NCBI RefSeq assembly: GCF_038181555.1
Contig: NZ_JBBWUA010000003.1
Span: forward strand, 62,001 to 126,000
From: Desulfitobacterium sp038181555
GTDB lineage: Bacteria > Bacillota > Desulfitobacteriia > Desulfitobacteriales > Desulfitobacteriaceae
Direction: 5' to 3'
DNA: 64,000 nt
This document shows positions 1 through 8,381 of the stretch, piece by piece (positions within the stretch are counted from its first letter, which is position 1; each line of letters opens with the position of its first letter). Below the pieces are notes generated by a model. The model made no database searches and was not told the origin of the DNA. It worked only from the letters and a program-made list of their open reading frames with translations. A program made the position numbers and the translations under genes.

Positions 1-626
1 ATTTTTGATGTGGATACGAGATTCATCGCATTGGCTTCATCCGTATCGATATGGCATTCAAGACTCGAGGTGTTGTTGGCTCTAATGGCCACATTAGTAT
101 AGGTTCCTCCGCGAAGTCCACTAATCTGTATGGTTACCTGCTCTCCATCGGTTACACCAAGGCATCGAGCGTCCTCTAAGGACATATGAATATGTCGTTG
201 AGCTATGATGAGACCTTTGGATAGAAGAACGCTACCTTTGGGGCCAATGATCGTGATTCCTGGAGTTCCTCCCAGCTCACCAGACAGTCTCACCGGGGTG
301 TTTACACCTAGTTTAAAGCTATCAGTCTGAAGGATCTCAATTTGTGACTCTTTTCGCACTGGGCCGAGGATGCGAACCTTTTCGATCGCACCTTTTGGTC
401 CGCAGACCGTCACTGTTTCCTTGCAGGCATATTGCCCAGGTTGGGATAGGTCCTTAATTTTCGTTAATTGGTATCCCACCCCAAACAAGGTGTCTAAATC
501 CGTTTGGGAAAGATGAATGTGCCGGTTTGAAATTCCCACCGGTATCGAGTTGTCGTTCTGCTTAAGCTCTCCCCCTTCTTTAATCACTTCCATGAGCAGG
601 TCTACTAAAGCGTCATACTTACCCAC
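1..626 (-). CDS. pduL: PduL-type phosphate propanoyl/acetyltransferase, partial (3' end outside window)
   Basis: The reading frame enters from the left edge. It encodes the two-part PduL fold: IPVGISNRHIHLS near the start and IIAQRHIHMS near residue 140, the two His-rich metal-binding motifs of the family. PduL makes acyl-phosphate from acyl-CoA inside microcompartments and recycles CoA. Here it would take acetyl-CoA from the aldehyde dehydrogenase just upstream to acetyl-phosphate. I chose the GTG at 624-626, eight bases after AGAGGTGA and one base after the previous stop; a GTG at 636-638 is the alternative. The first residues (GKYDALVDLLMEVIKEGG) form an amphipathic helix typical of an encapsulation peptide. 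The C-terminus is not visible. Confidence 0.9.
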   Translation of the reverse strand, partial: MGKYDALVDLLMEVIKEGGELKQNDNSIPVGISNRHIHLSQTDLDTLFGVGYQLTKIKDLSQPGQYACKETVTVCGPKGAIEKVRILGPVRKESQIEILQTDSFKLGVNTPVRLSGELGGTPGITIIGPKGSVLLSKGLIIAQRHIHMSLEDARCLGVTDGEQVTIQISGLRGGTYTNVAIRANNTSSLECHIDTDEANAMNLVSTSK

Positions 627-627
627 T

Positions 628-2115
628 TCAGCAGTCACCTCTTTGTTGTAGTAACGAAATAACTTCATTCACCAGTGACTGAATCTGGTCCTCACTGATG
701 GCACTGGAAGGGTTCCCATACTGTAACCCACTGGCCGGATAAGGTGTATTGTTGCTTTCAGTGAAGTCTTTGATTCCATAAGCGATACGCTTAATGTTAA
801 TCAAGTGCATGGGCGTGACATTATCAGAAGTCGCACTCCCACCCCAGGTACCACACCCTAGGGTAAAGGCTGGAGAAAGACCGGTGCTTGCTCCCACACC
901 GCCTTGGCTAGAAGATGTGTTTACCAGTATTCTGAACACAGGTTTTTCAGAGAATTTCATGGCCATTTCCGGATTCTCGGTATGAATGGAGAGGCTATGG
1001 CCTACCCCGCCATTATTCAATAATTTCATGCACAAATCGCAAGCTTCTTGCCAATCTTTCACTGTATAAAACGCCAGTACTGTCGTCAGCTTTTCATAGG
1101 ATAAAGGATATCCTTCACCCACACCCTGTTGCTCGCCAAGCAATACTTTTGTTCCTGGTGGAATTGATATTCCGGCACCATTGGCGATGACTTCGGCGGA
1201 TCTCCCCACCATTTTCGCACTCATGGCATGTCCTCTAACAAATAAGTTTTTGGCGACTTTGTTTGTTTCCTCGGGAGTCATGAAGTAACCGCCTTGACGT
1301 TTAAACTCTTCCATAACCTGATCGCGGATGCATTCTTCAACGACAACCGATTGCTCTGAAGCGCAGATTGTTCCGTTGTCAAAGGTCTTACTGGCGATGA
1401 TGTTTTTAACAGCTTTCTGGATATTGGCAGTTCTCTCAATATAGGCTGGAACGTTACCTGGTCCTACCCCTAATGCTGGTTTTCCGGCGCTATAAGCTGC
1501 CTTAACCATGGCTGACCCACCGGTGGCGATAATCATCGCGACTTCATCGCATTTCATCAATTCGTTAGTAGCATCCATGGATGGCTTCGAAATACAACTA
1601 ATGATATTTGCCGGGGCTCCAGCTGCTACAGCGGCGTCATTCATCAACGTGGCTGCTCGCAACGTGCATTTCAGAGCTGAGGGATGTGGTGAAAATACGA
1701 TACCGTTTCTGGATTTTATGGCAATAATGGATTTATATATGGTCGTTGAGGTTGGATTGGTTGAGGGGACGATCCCCATGAGCAATCCAACGGGCTCAGC
1801 GATTTCCATGACTTTGTTGACCTTATCATCTTTGATGACTCCGATGGTTTGCATAGGCTTGATGAAATCATATAGTTCCGTGGAAGCAAAACGGTTTTTA
1901 AAAATCTTATCTTCTATTTTGCCAAATCCTGTTTCTTCCACCGCATCTTGGGCCAGAGAAATAGCATTTTCTTCGGCCACCTTCACCATATTACGGATAA
2001 TTCTATCAATCTGTTCGCTAGTAAATTTCGCAAGTTCCGCTTGGGCCAGTTTGCCTTTCCGGGCAATATTTCTCGTCTCTTGAACAGATTGTAAATCATA
2101 ATCAAAACTTTCCAA
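628..2115 (-). CDS. CoA-acylating aldehyde dehydrogenase of the microcompartment (PduP/EutE family), catalytically competent copy
   Basis: At 495 residues it matches the acylating aldehyde dehydrogenase family. It has the substrate/NAD region PSTNPTSTTIYK (about 117-128), the ATGGSAMV segment near 197-204 and the catalytic loop DNGTICASEQ with Cys251. It should oxidise acetaldehyde from choline cleavage to acetyl-CoA with NAD+. The C-terminal ~20 residues (SEDQIQSLVNEVISLLQQRG), after a Pro/Gly-rich linker, look like an encapsulation helix. It lies between an extended shell protein and pduL, one base from the latter, so its product passes directly to PduL. It is homologous along its whole length to the gene at 12009-13505, which lacks the Cys. 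Confidence 0.9.
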   Translation of the reverse strand: MESFDYDLQSVQETRNIARKGKLAQAELAKFTSEQIDRIIRNMVKVAEENAISLAQDAVEETGFGKIEDKIFKNRFASTELYDFIKPMQTIGVIKDDKVNKVMEIAEPVGLLMGIVPSTNPTSTTIYKSIIAIKSRNGIVFSPHPSALKCTLRAATLMNDAAVAAGAPANIISCISKPSMDATNELMKCDEVAMIIATGGSAMVKAAYSAGKPALGVGPGNVPAYIERTANIQKAVKNIIASKTFDNGTICASEQSVVVEECIRDQVMEEFKRQGGYFMTPEETNKVAKNLFVRGHAMSAKMVGRSAEVIANGAGISIPPGTKVLLGEQQGVGEGYPLSYEKLTTVLAFYTVKDWQEACDLCMKLLNNGGVGHSLSIHTENPEMAMKFSEKPVFRILVNTSSSQGGVGASTGLSPAFTLGCGTWGGSATSDNVTPMHLINIKRIAYGIKDFTESNNTPYPASGLQYGNPSSAISEDQIQSLVNEVISLLQQRGDC

Positions 2116-2186
2116 TTTGCTACTCCTCCCTCCACCTTCGTATACCAGTTATAATCGGTATCATAGGCAATCAACTTTGGTCGTGT

Positions 2187-2768
2187 TTATTCTGACACCC
2201 CCTTCTCGTAATATCCCTTAAGTTGCTGAACAAGCAATTCTTTATTTGCTTTGGATATGGCTCTTCCAACAATGTCTAGTTCTTTGTATTCCCTAGCTAA
2301 ATTGCGAAGCTTAACCACAGAGAGAGTCTTTAAAGCTTCTACCCCTTTTTCAAGGCCGAAACTCTGAATAATTGCATCGACTTCATCTTTGTTAGCGTGC
2401 TTTAGGGTGATTGGCATAGAGTCAATGCTTTCTTCTGTAATTGTGATCAAGGTATCATCTGATCTTGGGGGCATTTCCACTACTGCGGGGTTTTCGCTCA
2501 CGATGACAATGCTCTCAATATCTGAATGCGGTCTAGGAATAACATGTTGTGAAACCAATGAGGAATGACTGATCTTCTCAACTGCGATCGTACCTGCTTC
2601 AACGGCAGCTTTAACTGCACCCACTTCACCAGTTACGGCAATTGTCACAAGACCACCACCAACAAAGGTTCTTCCCACAAGTTCAACCTGTGCCGTTTTG
2701 AGCATGACATCCGCGCATTCAATTGCTGGAAGGAGTCCACGTGTCTCAATAAGGCCAAGTGCCTGCAT
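2187..2768 (-). CDS. BMC-H shell protein with C-terminal Rho_N/SAP-like extension
   Basis: Residues 1-90 are a canonical hexamer-forming BMC domain (ALGLIETRGLLPAIECADVM, pore loop near FVGGGL at 35-40). They are followed by about 100 extra residues: an acidic, Ser/Thr-rich linker (91-125) and, at about 146-188, a helix-extended-helix unit of the form LKTLSVVKLRNLAREYK..KELLVQQL. That unit resembles the Rho N-terminal (Rho_N) or SAP nucleic-acid-binding fold. Other extended shell proteins are known, such as EutK with a winged helix and PduK with an FeS tail. I infer, but cannot show, that this tail binds nucleic acid or cargo. The start is ATG after AGGAGG with 7-base spacing. Confidence 0.85.
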   Translation of the reverse strand: MQALGLIETRGLLPAIECADVMLKTAQVELVGRTFVGGGLVTIAVTGEVGAVKAAVEAGTIAVEKISHSSLVSQHVIPRPHSDIESIVIVSENPAVVEMPPRSDDTLITITEESIDSMPITLKHANKDEVDAIIQSFGLEKGVEALKTLSVVKLRNLAREYKELDIVGRAISKANKELLVQQLKGYYEKGVSE

Positions 2769-2779
2769 AGCCTATCCTC

Positions 2780-3451
2780 CTATTGTTGATCCATAAGATC
2801 AGACCAGTTTGCCGGGTAAGTCGTGTAGAAGAGTTTGACATATCCCGATGAACTCCAGGTTACTTTTGAACCTTTCGGCACGAAAAGAATATCCCCTTGG
2901 CAGGCTTCATAAGTTACACCATTGATGGTGATCGATAGGCTTCCTTCCAAAATAATATCAATTTCTTCATAGCACAATTCCCAGTCGAAGCTAGAATTAT
3001 CAATAGTCAAGAAGCCAGCACTCATTTGGGATTCGTCTTTACTGACTAGTTCTCGATAAGCTACCTTAGCCCTGGGGTTACCTGTATCGAAATTCTCCAG
3101 CTTTACCGTCTTACCACGCACAATTCTTAGTCCACTTTTCGGTTCACGCTCGGTAAGGAATGGCCTTTCAAGCACTGGCACAGAGCTACCTGTCAGAATA
3201 CGGTTGGTCAATGCCGCTTTCACCATTTGATAGATTACATCTCTGTCTATCCCTTTTCCTGGTTTGACTAGACCACTGTTTTTGCAGGTGTTTTTCGCCA
3301 TAGGCGCTGGACCTATGCTTATTTCGATACCTAATTCATTGGCTAGATCTTTCGCGGACGGAGTAATAATCGTACCAAAGTCTACACAGAGAAGTTTTTG
3401 TCCTTTTTCTGCTATTGCTTTCATATCGTTTTCACAAATTAGTTTTTTCAA
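2780..3451 (-). CDS. eutQ: EutQ-like cupin protein (acetate kinase/assembly factor family)
   Basis: About 223 residues with a C-terminal beta-rich cupin domain (about 120-215: YEEIDIILEGSLSITINGV, GDILFVPKGSKVTWSS). The N-terminal half opens with a segment on cell-entry and positional motifs typical of EutQ (ITPSAKDLANELGI). In ethanolamine loci EutQ is reported to have acetate kinase activity and to matter for assembly. Here it could turn acetyl-phosphate from PduL into ATP. I place the start at TTG (3451), seven bases after AAAGGAGG; a GTG two codons upstream would sit too close to the ribosome-binding site. It is followed by the extended shell gene 11 bases on. Confidence 0.8.
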   Translation of the reverse strand: MKKLICENDMKAIAEKGQKLLCVDFGTIITPSAKDLANELGIEISIGPAPMAKNTCKNSGLVKPGKGIDRDVIYQMVKAALTNRILTGSSVPVLERPFLTEREPKSGLRIVRGKTVKLENFDTGNPRAKVAYRELVSKDESQMSAGFLTIDNSSFDWELCYEEIDIILEGSLSITINGVTYEACQGDILFVPKGSKVTWSSSGYVKLFYTTYPANWSDLMDQQ

Positions 3452-3502
3452 GATCACACCTCCTTTCGATGGTATATCGTTTTAGAAGTATATGCTCTTT
3501 TC

Positions 3503-4051
3503 TTAGAACAACGAAGTCCACAGCCGTTCCGACGGAGAAGGAATGACTTCGATATCGACGAGTAATCCCTTTTCCATAGCGATAGCTTTACCCGCTTCAA
3601 TACCTGCTTCAACAGCTGCGACATCCCCAGTGAAAGTAAAATACGCTTTGCCTCCAAGTCCACTGCCCAAACGAAGTTCTAAGCCCTGGACATCAGCAGC
3701 TTTGAGTGCTGCATCCGCTGCCGTAATCATGGATGCCATGGAGAAGGACTCCATGATTCCCAGTGCCCCAGTTCCATCCGGCATAGTTGTCGCCGTGATC
3801 GCTGGGAAAACCCCTTGATGGACATTGGGGAGAATGAAGCTATCTACCAAATATTCTCCCGCTATTGCCGCACCCACGCTAACCGAGCTTTCTACTGCAG
3901 CAACATCCCCTTGAACAATAGCGATATATTTACCTGGGCAGGTAGGGGTGGCGCTGACCACATCGACGAAAGCTGTTTTGAGCATCTGGTCTGTTGCATA
4001 AATTCCTCTAGCAACACTCGTAAGCTCAATCATACCAATTGCTCTATACAT
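3503..4051 (-). CDS. pduT: PduT-like tandem BMC (BMC-T) shell protein with FeS-ligand Cys38
   Basis: At 182 residues it carries two BMC domains in tandem (about 1-90 and 93-178; GALGIMESFSMASMITAADA opens the second). Such proteins form pseudohexameric trimers. The motif TPTCPGKY puts a cysteine at position 38, the residue that in PduT ligates a [4Fe-4S] cluster in the central pore. It is read directly after the pduS-like gene (one base between stop and start). This is the same pairing as in pdu loci, where PduS and PduT are thought to pass electrons across the shell. Confidence 0.92.
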   Translation of the reverse strand: MYRAIGMIELTSVARGIYATDQMLKTAFVDVVSATPTCPGKYIAIVQGDVAAVESSVSVGAAIAGEYLVDSFILPNVHQGVFPAITATTMPDGTGALGIMESFSMASMITAADAALKAADVQGLELRLGSGLGGKAYFTFTGDVAAVEAGIEAGKAIAMEKGLLVDIEVIPSPSERLWTSLF

Positions 4052-4052
4052 A

Positions 4053-5381
4053 CTAACCCACCTTTATCACAATAGAATTATCTTTAACTTCCATAACCGT
4101 ACCTGCTAAGCTGGCATGAACTGCCGCCCCAAGGCTATTATCCGGAATCCTGCCAATCATCTGGCCTTCCTTCACCTCGTCGCCGACCGCGACAACCGGA
4201 ATTGCTGGTGCTCCGATATGTTGACGCAATCCAATCTCGATGTAACTGGGTCGGAATTCGATCTGAATCATCGGGGCTGGCACATCAAAGGCTGTAAGGC
4301 CGATCTTTGCGACAAGACGTTTGCTGGGAATCAATCGATATTCCCTAGCCGACCTAGTTTGGAAATCGATTTGAAGCGGCTGATATTTAATTCCTTGTTC
4401 AGCGAGTTTCTTCTTATATATAATGTTCACCGATTTCGGATGGAGATTAGCTGGGCAAGAGAATAATTCGCAGGCATTGCATTCGCAACATAATTGGGCG
4501 ATTTGTAATTCCTTAATATCTTCAATATTGTAGCTCAGAGCACGCATAACTTTATGTGGTTGCATATTATGTCCCAAAAGATATCTCGGACAGAGGTCTG
4601 TACACATGCGGCATTGTTCACAGGCTGTTCTGCCGATTACCCGTGCTTGATCTAGATTAACCGACTTTTTACGAATCAAGAAATGTTCTTTCTTAAGCAG
4701 TACATAACCTTTGCTTTTTTTAGTAACATAGCCCTCGACACCGTTCAGAAGCGGGCCCATCATGGGGCCACCGTCGATAATGGCATAGCCATCGATATTT
4801 TCGACCCCACATAACCTGATAACATCGATAATCGGAACGCCCACAGGCACTTTAACGGTGATAGGGTAGGGAATATCGCCGGCAACAGTAATGTAAGTAT
4901 GCGTGACAGGCTTTCCGGACATGGCATTAAATATATTGAGTGCAGTTTCTGCATTGATGACTACACATCCCACCTTCAGGGGGATGGATGCCTCGGGAAC
5001 AATTCTTTGGGTCAACTCATAAACCAATACTTGTTCATCACCGGCAGGATAGCTATCCCGCAGCTCCATAACTTCCATGTAACTTGCAAGTCCCAAAGCT
5101 GCTATTCGAGAGCGCATACGAGCAATGACCTCTTTATGTTTACCCTTGATACCAATAACGGCTTTGGAAGCTTCAATAGTTCTTCCGGCAGCCTCCAGTC
5201 CTTTGATGATTTCATCAGCGTAGAGGTCCATCAATTGCTGATCCACACGCAGGAGAGGTTCACATTCGGCACCATTTAATAGAATGTACTCTGCTTTCGA
5301 GGTTAGTTTAGCGTGCGTTGGGAATCCAGCTCCTCCTGCTCCGATAACCCCTGCATCCTTAATCAGATTAACTAAATCCAA
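4053..5381 (-). CDS. pduS: PduS-like FMN/4Fe-4S electron-transfer protein (RnfC-like, 'cobalamin reductase')
   Basis: At 442 residues it opens with the RnfC/NuoF-type flavin/NADH region (GVIGAGGAGFPTHAKL, 11-26). It then has a SLBB-like segment and two ferredoxin-type cysteine clusters: C254-x2-C257-x2-C260-x3-C264 (CEQCRMCTDLCP) and CCECNACELFSCP around 298-309. A lipoyl/barrel-sandwich-like C-terminus follows. PduS was described as a cobalamin reductase. There is no B12-dependent enzyme in the visible operon, so a role in NADH re-oxidation through the PduT cluster is a more likely inference. It sits between the vertex protein and pduT. Confidence 0.88.
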   Translation of the reverse strand: MDLVNLIKDAGVIGAGGAGFPTHAKLTSKAEYILLNGAECEPLLRVDQQLMDLYADEIIKGLEAAGRTIEASKAVIGIKGKHKEVIARMRSRIAALGLASYMEVMELRDSYPAGDEQVLVYELTQRIVPEASIPLKVGCVVINAETALNIFNAMSGKPVTHTYITVAGDIPYPITVKVPVGVPIIDVIRLCGVENIDGYAIIDGGPMMGPLLNGVEGYVTKKSKGYVLLKKEHFLIRKKSVNLDQARVIGRTACEQCRMCTDLCPRYLLGHNMQPHKVMRALSYNIEDIKELQIAQLCCECNACELFSCPANLHPKSVNIIYKKKLAEQGIKYQPLQIDFQTRSAREYRLIPSKRLVAKIGLTAFDVPAPMIQIEFRPSYIEIGLRQHIGAPAIPVVAVGDEVKEGQMIGRIPDNSLGAAVHASLAGTVMEVKDNSIVIKVG

Positions 5382-5402
5382 CTTTTCTCACCTCCGGATT
5401 TC

Positions 5403-5663
5403 TTAAAACGTACAATCTTCGTCAATTATTCCCACAATAATGGCATCAATAGGAGTGTTTTCACAATCCAGCATCTTGCGAGCTGAACTGCCGGTACAGA
5501 CAAGGACGCGTTCGCCGATGCCGGCGCTAATGGTATCGACAGCGATCATGATACGACCTGCATCAATTCCGCCGAGGACTTCCACTAACATCAATTTCAA
5601 TCCTCTCAGGGACTCGGCCTTCCGCGTCGCCCATATATTATCAATTACCTTTGCAGCTATCAT
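5403..5663 (-). CDS. EutN/PduN/CcmL-type pentameric vertex protein (BMC-P)
   Basis: An 86-residue protein of the EutN/CcmL family. It starts MIAAKVIDNIWATRKAESLRG and has the LMLVEVL beta strand, DTISAGIGERVLVCTGSSAR (about 43-62) and the C-terminal PIDAIIVGIID strand. These proteins form pentamers that cap the twelve vertices of the shell, and one per locus is usual. The gene overlaps the preceding shell gene by four bases (ATGA), which suggests translational coupling. No other BMC-P gene is visible in the window. Confidence 0.93.
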   Translation of the reverse strand: MIAAKVIDNIWATRKAESLRGLKLMLVEVLGGIDAGRIMIAVDTISAGIGERVLVCTGSSARKMLDCENTPIDAIIVGIIDEDCTF

Positions 5664-5971
5664 GCGATCTCACCTACTTTAGCCTCTTTTAATTTATAGC
5701 GTATATCCTTAATTGCTGCTTCCACCGATGCGGTATCGCCAAAAATAGCAATCATAATTAGATTTTGGGGACAATGTCCTTTAATATCTTCGACGACTAC
5801 CCCGGCTGCTTTTTCTGCGACATCAGCGGCAAAAACCATATCGATCATCCGCCCCTGCACCAAACCGATCGCATCGTAGTTCTCGATGGCGACGCTTGGT
5901 GCAGAACCTTTACGCCTAAGAAGGAGATCTACCGTCCCTTGGGAAGGGGATTTTATGATTCGATATTCCAT
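5660..5971 (-). CDS. BMC-domain shell protein, permuted-like and basic at the N-terminus
   Basis: A 103-residue protein with one BMC domain (DAIGLVQGRMIDMVFAADVA, then IMIAIFGDTASVEAAIKDI). The element order resembles the circularly permuted EutS/PduU type more than PduA: a beta-hairpin (EYRIIKSPSQGTVDLLLRRKG) precedes the AIG strand. It is divergent from the clear PduU/EutS homologue at 7987-8340, and I cannot assign it to a named paralogue. The start is ATG after ACAGGAGTGA. It overlaps the vertex-protein gene by four bases. Confidence 0.8.
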   Translation of the reverse strand: MEYRIIKSPSQGTVDLLLRRKGSAPSVAIENYDAIGLVQGRMIDMVFAADVAEKAAGVVVEDIKGHCPQNLIMIAIFGDTASVEAAIKDIRYKLKEAKVGEIA

Positions 5972-5987
5972 GTGTAGTCACTCCTGT

Positions 5988-6830
5988 CTATAGAATTTCC
6001 TGTGTGCAGCTCAGAGCGATACCTAGCGGTGTCACAAACATAGGGTTTTGAGGTTTATACGTCGGGAGGTGAGTTTGCTTGGCGATGATATCTTCAATTC
6101 CTTCCAAGCAGCAGGTTCCACCGACCAGATAGATTCCTTCCACTGAATAATCAGATACGTGATGATTGATGATGGATGATACTTTTTCAATAACAGGCTT
6201 GACAACGTGGGCCAATTCCCTATGGTTTTTGACATCCCGTTTATACAGCTCTGCCTCATCAAAGTTCATCTTATAAGCTCCGGCAATGACCAGTGAGAAA
6301 TGGGTACCACCGGTAGGTTCATCGGCGACATAAATCACTTCGCCGTCCTTCAAAATGGCAATCCCCGTGGTACCTCCGCCGATATCGACAATTGCGCCAT
6401 CTTTAATCTTCAGCACTGCATTGGCGGCCGTCGGTTCATCCAGCAAATTCGTAATTTCAAATCCCGCACCCTGTACCACATGTTTAATTGCACCAGAATC
6501 TAGGGTAAAGGTTCCTGGGGGAAGTGCCGCAGCGGCATAAATAAGTTCAGTGCCAAGCTTTTCCTCCAGCTCTTGCTTCAACTCTTTGACGATGCGTATG
6601 GCACCGATATAGTCGACGATCATACCATCCTTTACCACATTAGCAAAACGATAGGCACCGGCTACCGGTTGATAATTCTCGTCAAGGACTGCCAGCACTA
6701 TATACGCTGTTCCAAGGTCAATCCCTGTGTAATAAACAGAGGATTTCCCTACAATTGGTTTTTCAATGACCTTTTCGAAATCACGAACAAGTTGATCACA
6801 ATATTGAAAAGCTGAATTTATGGTTTGCAT
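5988..6830 (-). CDS. eutJ: EutJ-like Hsp70/actin-fold chaperone
   Basis: About 280 residues. The actin/Hsp70 ATPase phosphate-binding elements are visible: GIDLGTAYIVLAVLDE near the N-terminus, EPTAANAVLKI and DIGGGTTGIAILKDG in the middle, and VGGTCCLEGI near the C-terminus. EutJ is a putative chaperone for encapsulated enzymes. The start ATG at 6830 is set by GGGAGG at a good distance; it lies inside the end of the upstream EutT-like gene (13-base overlap). An in-frame ATG 12 codons earlier has no comparable ribosome-binding site. Confidence 0.87.
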   Translation of the reverse strand: MQTINSAFQYCDQLVRDFEKVIEKPIVGKSSVYYTGIDLGTAYIVLAVLDENYQPVAGAYRFANVVKDGMIVDYIGAIRIVKELKQELEEKLGTELIYAAAALPPGTFTLDSGAIKHVVQGAGFEITNLLDEPTAANAVLKIKDGAIVDIGGGTTGIAILKDGEVIYVADEPTGGTHFSLVIAGAYKMNFDEAELYKRDVKNHRELAHVVKPVIEKVSSIINHHVSDYSVEGIYLVGGTCCLEGIEDIIAKQTHLPTYKPQNPMFVTPLGIALSCTQEIL

Positions 6831-7486
6831 TTTTGACCTCCCAGAGACTTCCCTATCATGATGCAAATTATATCGATCATAAGGTTAACTTGATCAATTA
6901 AGTCCTGTCGCAAGCAAACTTGCTTCTCGTCTTGCCCATATGCTTCCAAGATAGCTGGTTCGACTTCGCGGAGAGCAGCACGCAAGTGATTTAGTAAAGC
7001 AATTGTCTTGCCCTCTTCCAAACAGACATGGAATTCATTAATCTCGAAGGGTTTTTCCAAACTGTGAGTGCAATCTCTGATTTCCCCTTCTGACCATCCC
7101 CAAAATTGTATGGGCTCGAGCGGTTTCTGCTCTCGTTCAGACTTTAGTACCTTGCAAAAATATTTTCTTAAAGTAAGGACATCTTCAGCCAGGAGGTTAT
7201 CGCCTGTAGCTAGGAGATCTGCTGCTACCAACAGAAAGAGGGATTCTATAGTTTCCATTCTGCCTCGCAACTTTAGCACACCCCAACTTTCGCGGCCCTG
7301 CCCCGGTTTTTTTCCGCTATTGTTTGTCCAATGACCGTCATTATTCTGATTCTGTATCTTGATTCCTCTGTCTACTAGAAACTGGCGAGCTTCCGGCGTG
7401 AATTTTACCTGCGGTTCCAGAGTATAGGTTGTAAATGGCTCTATTTTATACAAATCGCGCAGTTCCCTATCGGTGATGTATCTCAC
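6818..7486 (-). CDS. EutT-like protein (cobalamin adenosyltransferase family, degenerate?)
   Basis: A 222-residue protein. Its N-terminus (MRYITDRELRDLYK, then VKFTPEARQFLVDRGIKI) matches the opening of EutT-type ATP:corrinoid adenosyltransferases. The rest is an all-helical bundle with long amphipathic segments (about 75-220). EutT enzymes carry a Cys/His metal motif with adjacent cysteines; I see no CC pair or equivalent here. Glycyl radical enzymes do not use B12, so a structural or redox role is possible. The start is a GTG after GAGGTGAGACT. Function is uncertain beyond family resemblance. Confidence 0.7.
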   Translation of the reverse strand: MRYITDRELRDLYKIEPFTTYTLEPQVKFTPEARQFLVDRGIKIQNQNNDGHWTNNSGKKPGQGRESWGVLKLRGRMETIESLFLLVAADLLATGDNLLAEDVLTLRKYFCKVLKSEREQKPLEPIQFWGWSEGEIRDCTHSLEKPFEINEFHVCLEEGKTIALLNHLRAALREVEPAILEAYGQDEKQVCLRQDLIDQVNLMIDIICIMIGKSLGGQKCKP

Positions 7487-7525
7487 AGTCTCACCTCACC
7501 CTTCCCGAAATCTTTGACTTCACGT

Positions 7526-7990
7526 TCATAAATTGATGTCTCCTAAATCTTCCAATACATCCTTTTTTAAAGCTTCTTTCAAAGCGTCTACACCCGTATT
7601 GTCTTTTAAAGAAATCGAGAAGTAGGGTTCAGAAACTCCGATGCGCTGCATCTGTTGCCTACATAAATCAGCGTTTTCAGGGGCCAAATCGGCCTTAGTG
7701 ATTACCCCAATAACCGGACAAGTAAAGGTCTTGGCAAAATTGGGCGGGTATACTTCAACTGGTCTGGATGAATCAAGCAGAAGAAGGACATGGGATGCCG
7801 TTTGTGCTGTAGCAATTAGGTACTTATACATGGAAGCATTTTCTATATAGGAACCAGGAGTGTCGATGGTATTTTTTCCATATATAACATCCTGAGTTTT
7901 TTTCAAGGGTCGATCACTATCATTGAGACGGTTGACTAATGTCGATTTTCCCACTTGTGTAGGTCCGACAACCATAATGCGTTTTTTCAT
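7526..7990 (-). CDS. eutP: EutP/PduV-type small GTPase
   Basis: A 154-residue P-loop protein: Walker A GPTQVGKST (9-17), switch/DTPG motif (IDTPGSYIE) and the TKAD guanine-specificity motif (ITKADL). It belongs to the EutP/PduV family. PduV has been tied to movement of microcompartments on filaments, and EutP to acetate kinase activity in some species. Its ATG overlaps the stop of the EutS/PduU-type shell gene by four bases, as if the two are translated together. No membrane segment or signal is present. Confidence 0.9.
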   Translation of the reverse strand: MKKRIMVVGPTQVGKSTLVNRLNDSDRPLKKTQDVIYGKNTIDTPGSYIENASMYKYLIATAQTASHVLLLLDSSRPVEVYPPNFAKTFTCPVIGVITKADLAPENADLCRQQMQRIGVSEPYFSISLKDNTGVDALKEALKKDVLEDLGDINL

Positions 7991-8340
7991 GTGCGCGTAA
8001 TCTTGGCTGGAGTAAATCCTAGCAATTTTTCCAAGGTTTCATTAATAGCTGTGGTGGCAGCTTCCACGCTTGCCACATCCCCTGATATGACCAGGGACCC
8101 TGTGAAGCGGTCTAAAAAACCGATCTCGACGTCAGATGCTTTTGTTGCAATATCTGCGGCAATTATTGCAGTCTCATTCGGAGTAAGGGTCAAAATACCT
8201 ATGGCCCCTCGCTCCTCGATTCCCAAACGTTCATATAAGTCTTGTACGGGGGAAGCGATGATATGAGCCAAGGTCACTTGCTTACCAGGCACATACTCCT
8301 GAATAATACGCTTTCGATCAAATTCATCTGCTGCACTCAT
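7987..8340 (-). CDS. PduU/EutS-type circularly permuted BMC-H shell protein
   Basis: A 117-residue protein with the PduU/EutS hallmark N-terminal segment RIIQEYVPGKQVTLAHIIA (about 11-29), which forms a small beta-barrel over the hexamer pore. The permuted BMC core follows (GAIGILTLTPNETAIIAADIATKA, then FTGSLVISGDVASVEAAT). In PduU the barrel plugs the pore and may dock PduV. The gene immediately precedes the eutP/pduV-like GTPase with a four-base overlap, consistent with such a partnership. It also fits the CutR shell proteins of choline loci. Confidence 0.93.
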   Translation of the reverse strand: MSAADEFDRKRIIQEYVPGKQVTLAHIIASPVQDLYERLGIEERGAIGILTLTPNETAIIAADIATKASDVEIGFLDRFTGSLVISGDVASVEAATTAINETLEKLLGFTPAKITRT

Positions 8341-8381
8341 AAAATCCCTCCATCCGTTCTTAACCTTGTACTTAAGCTACC

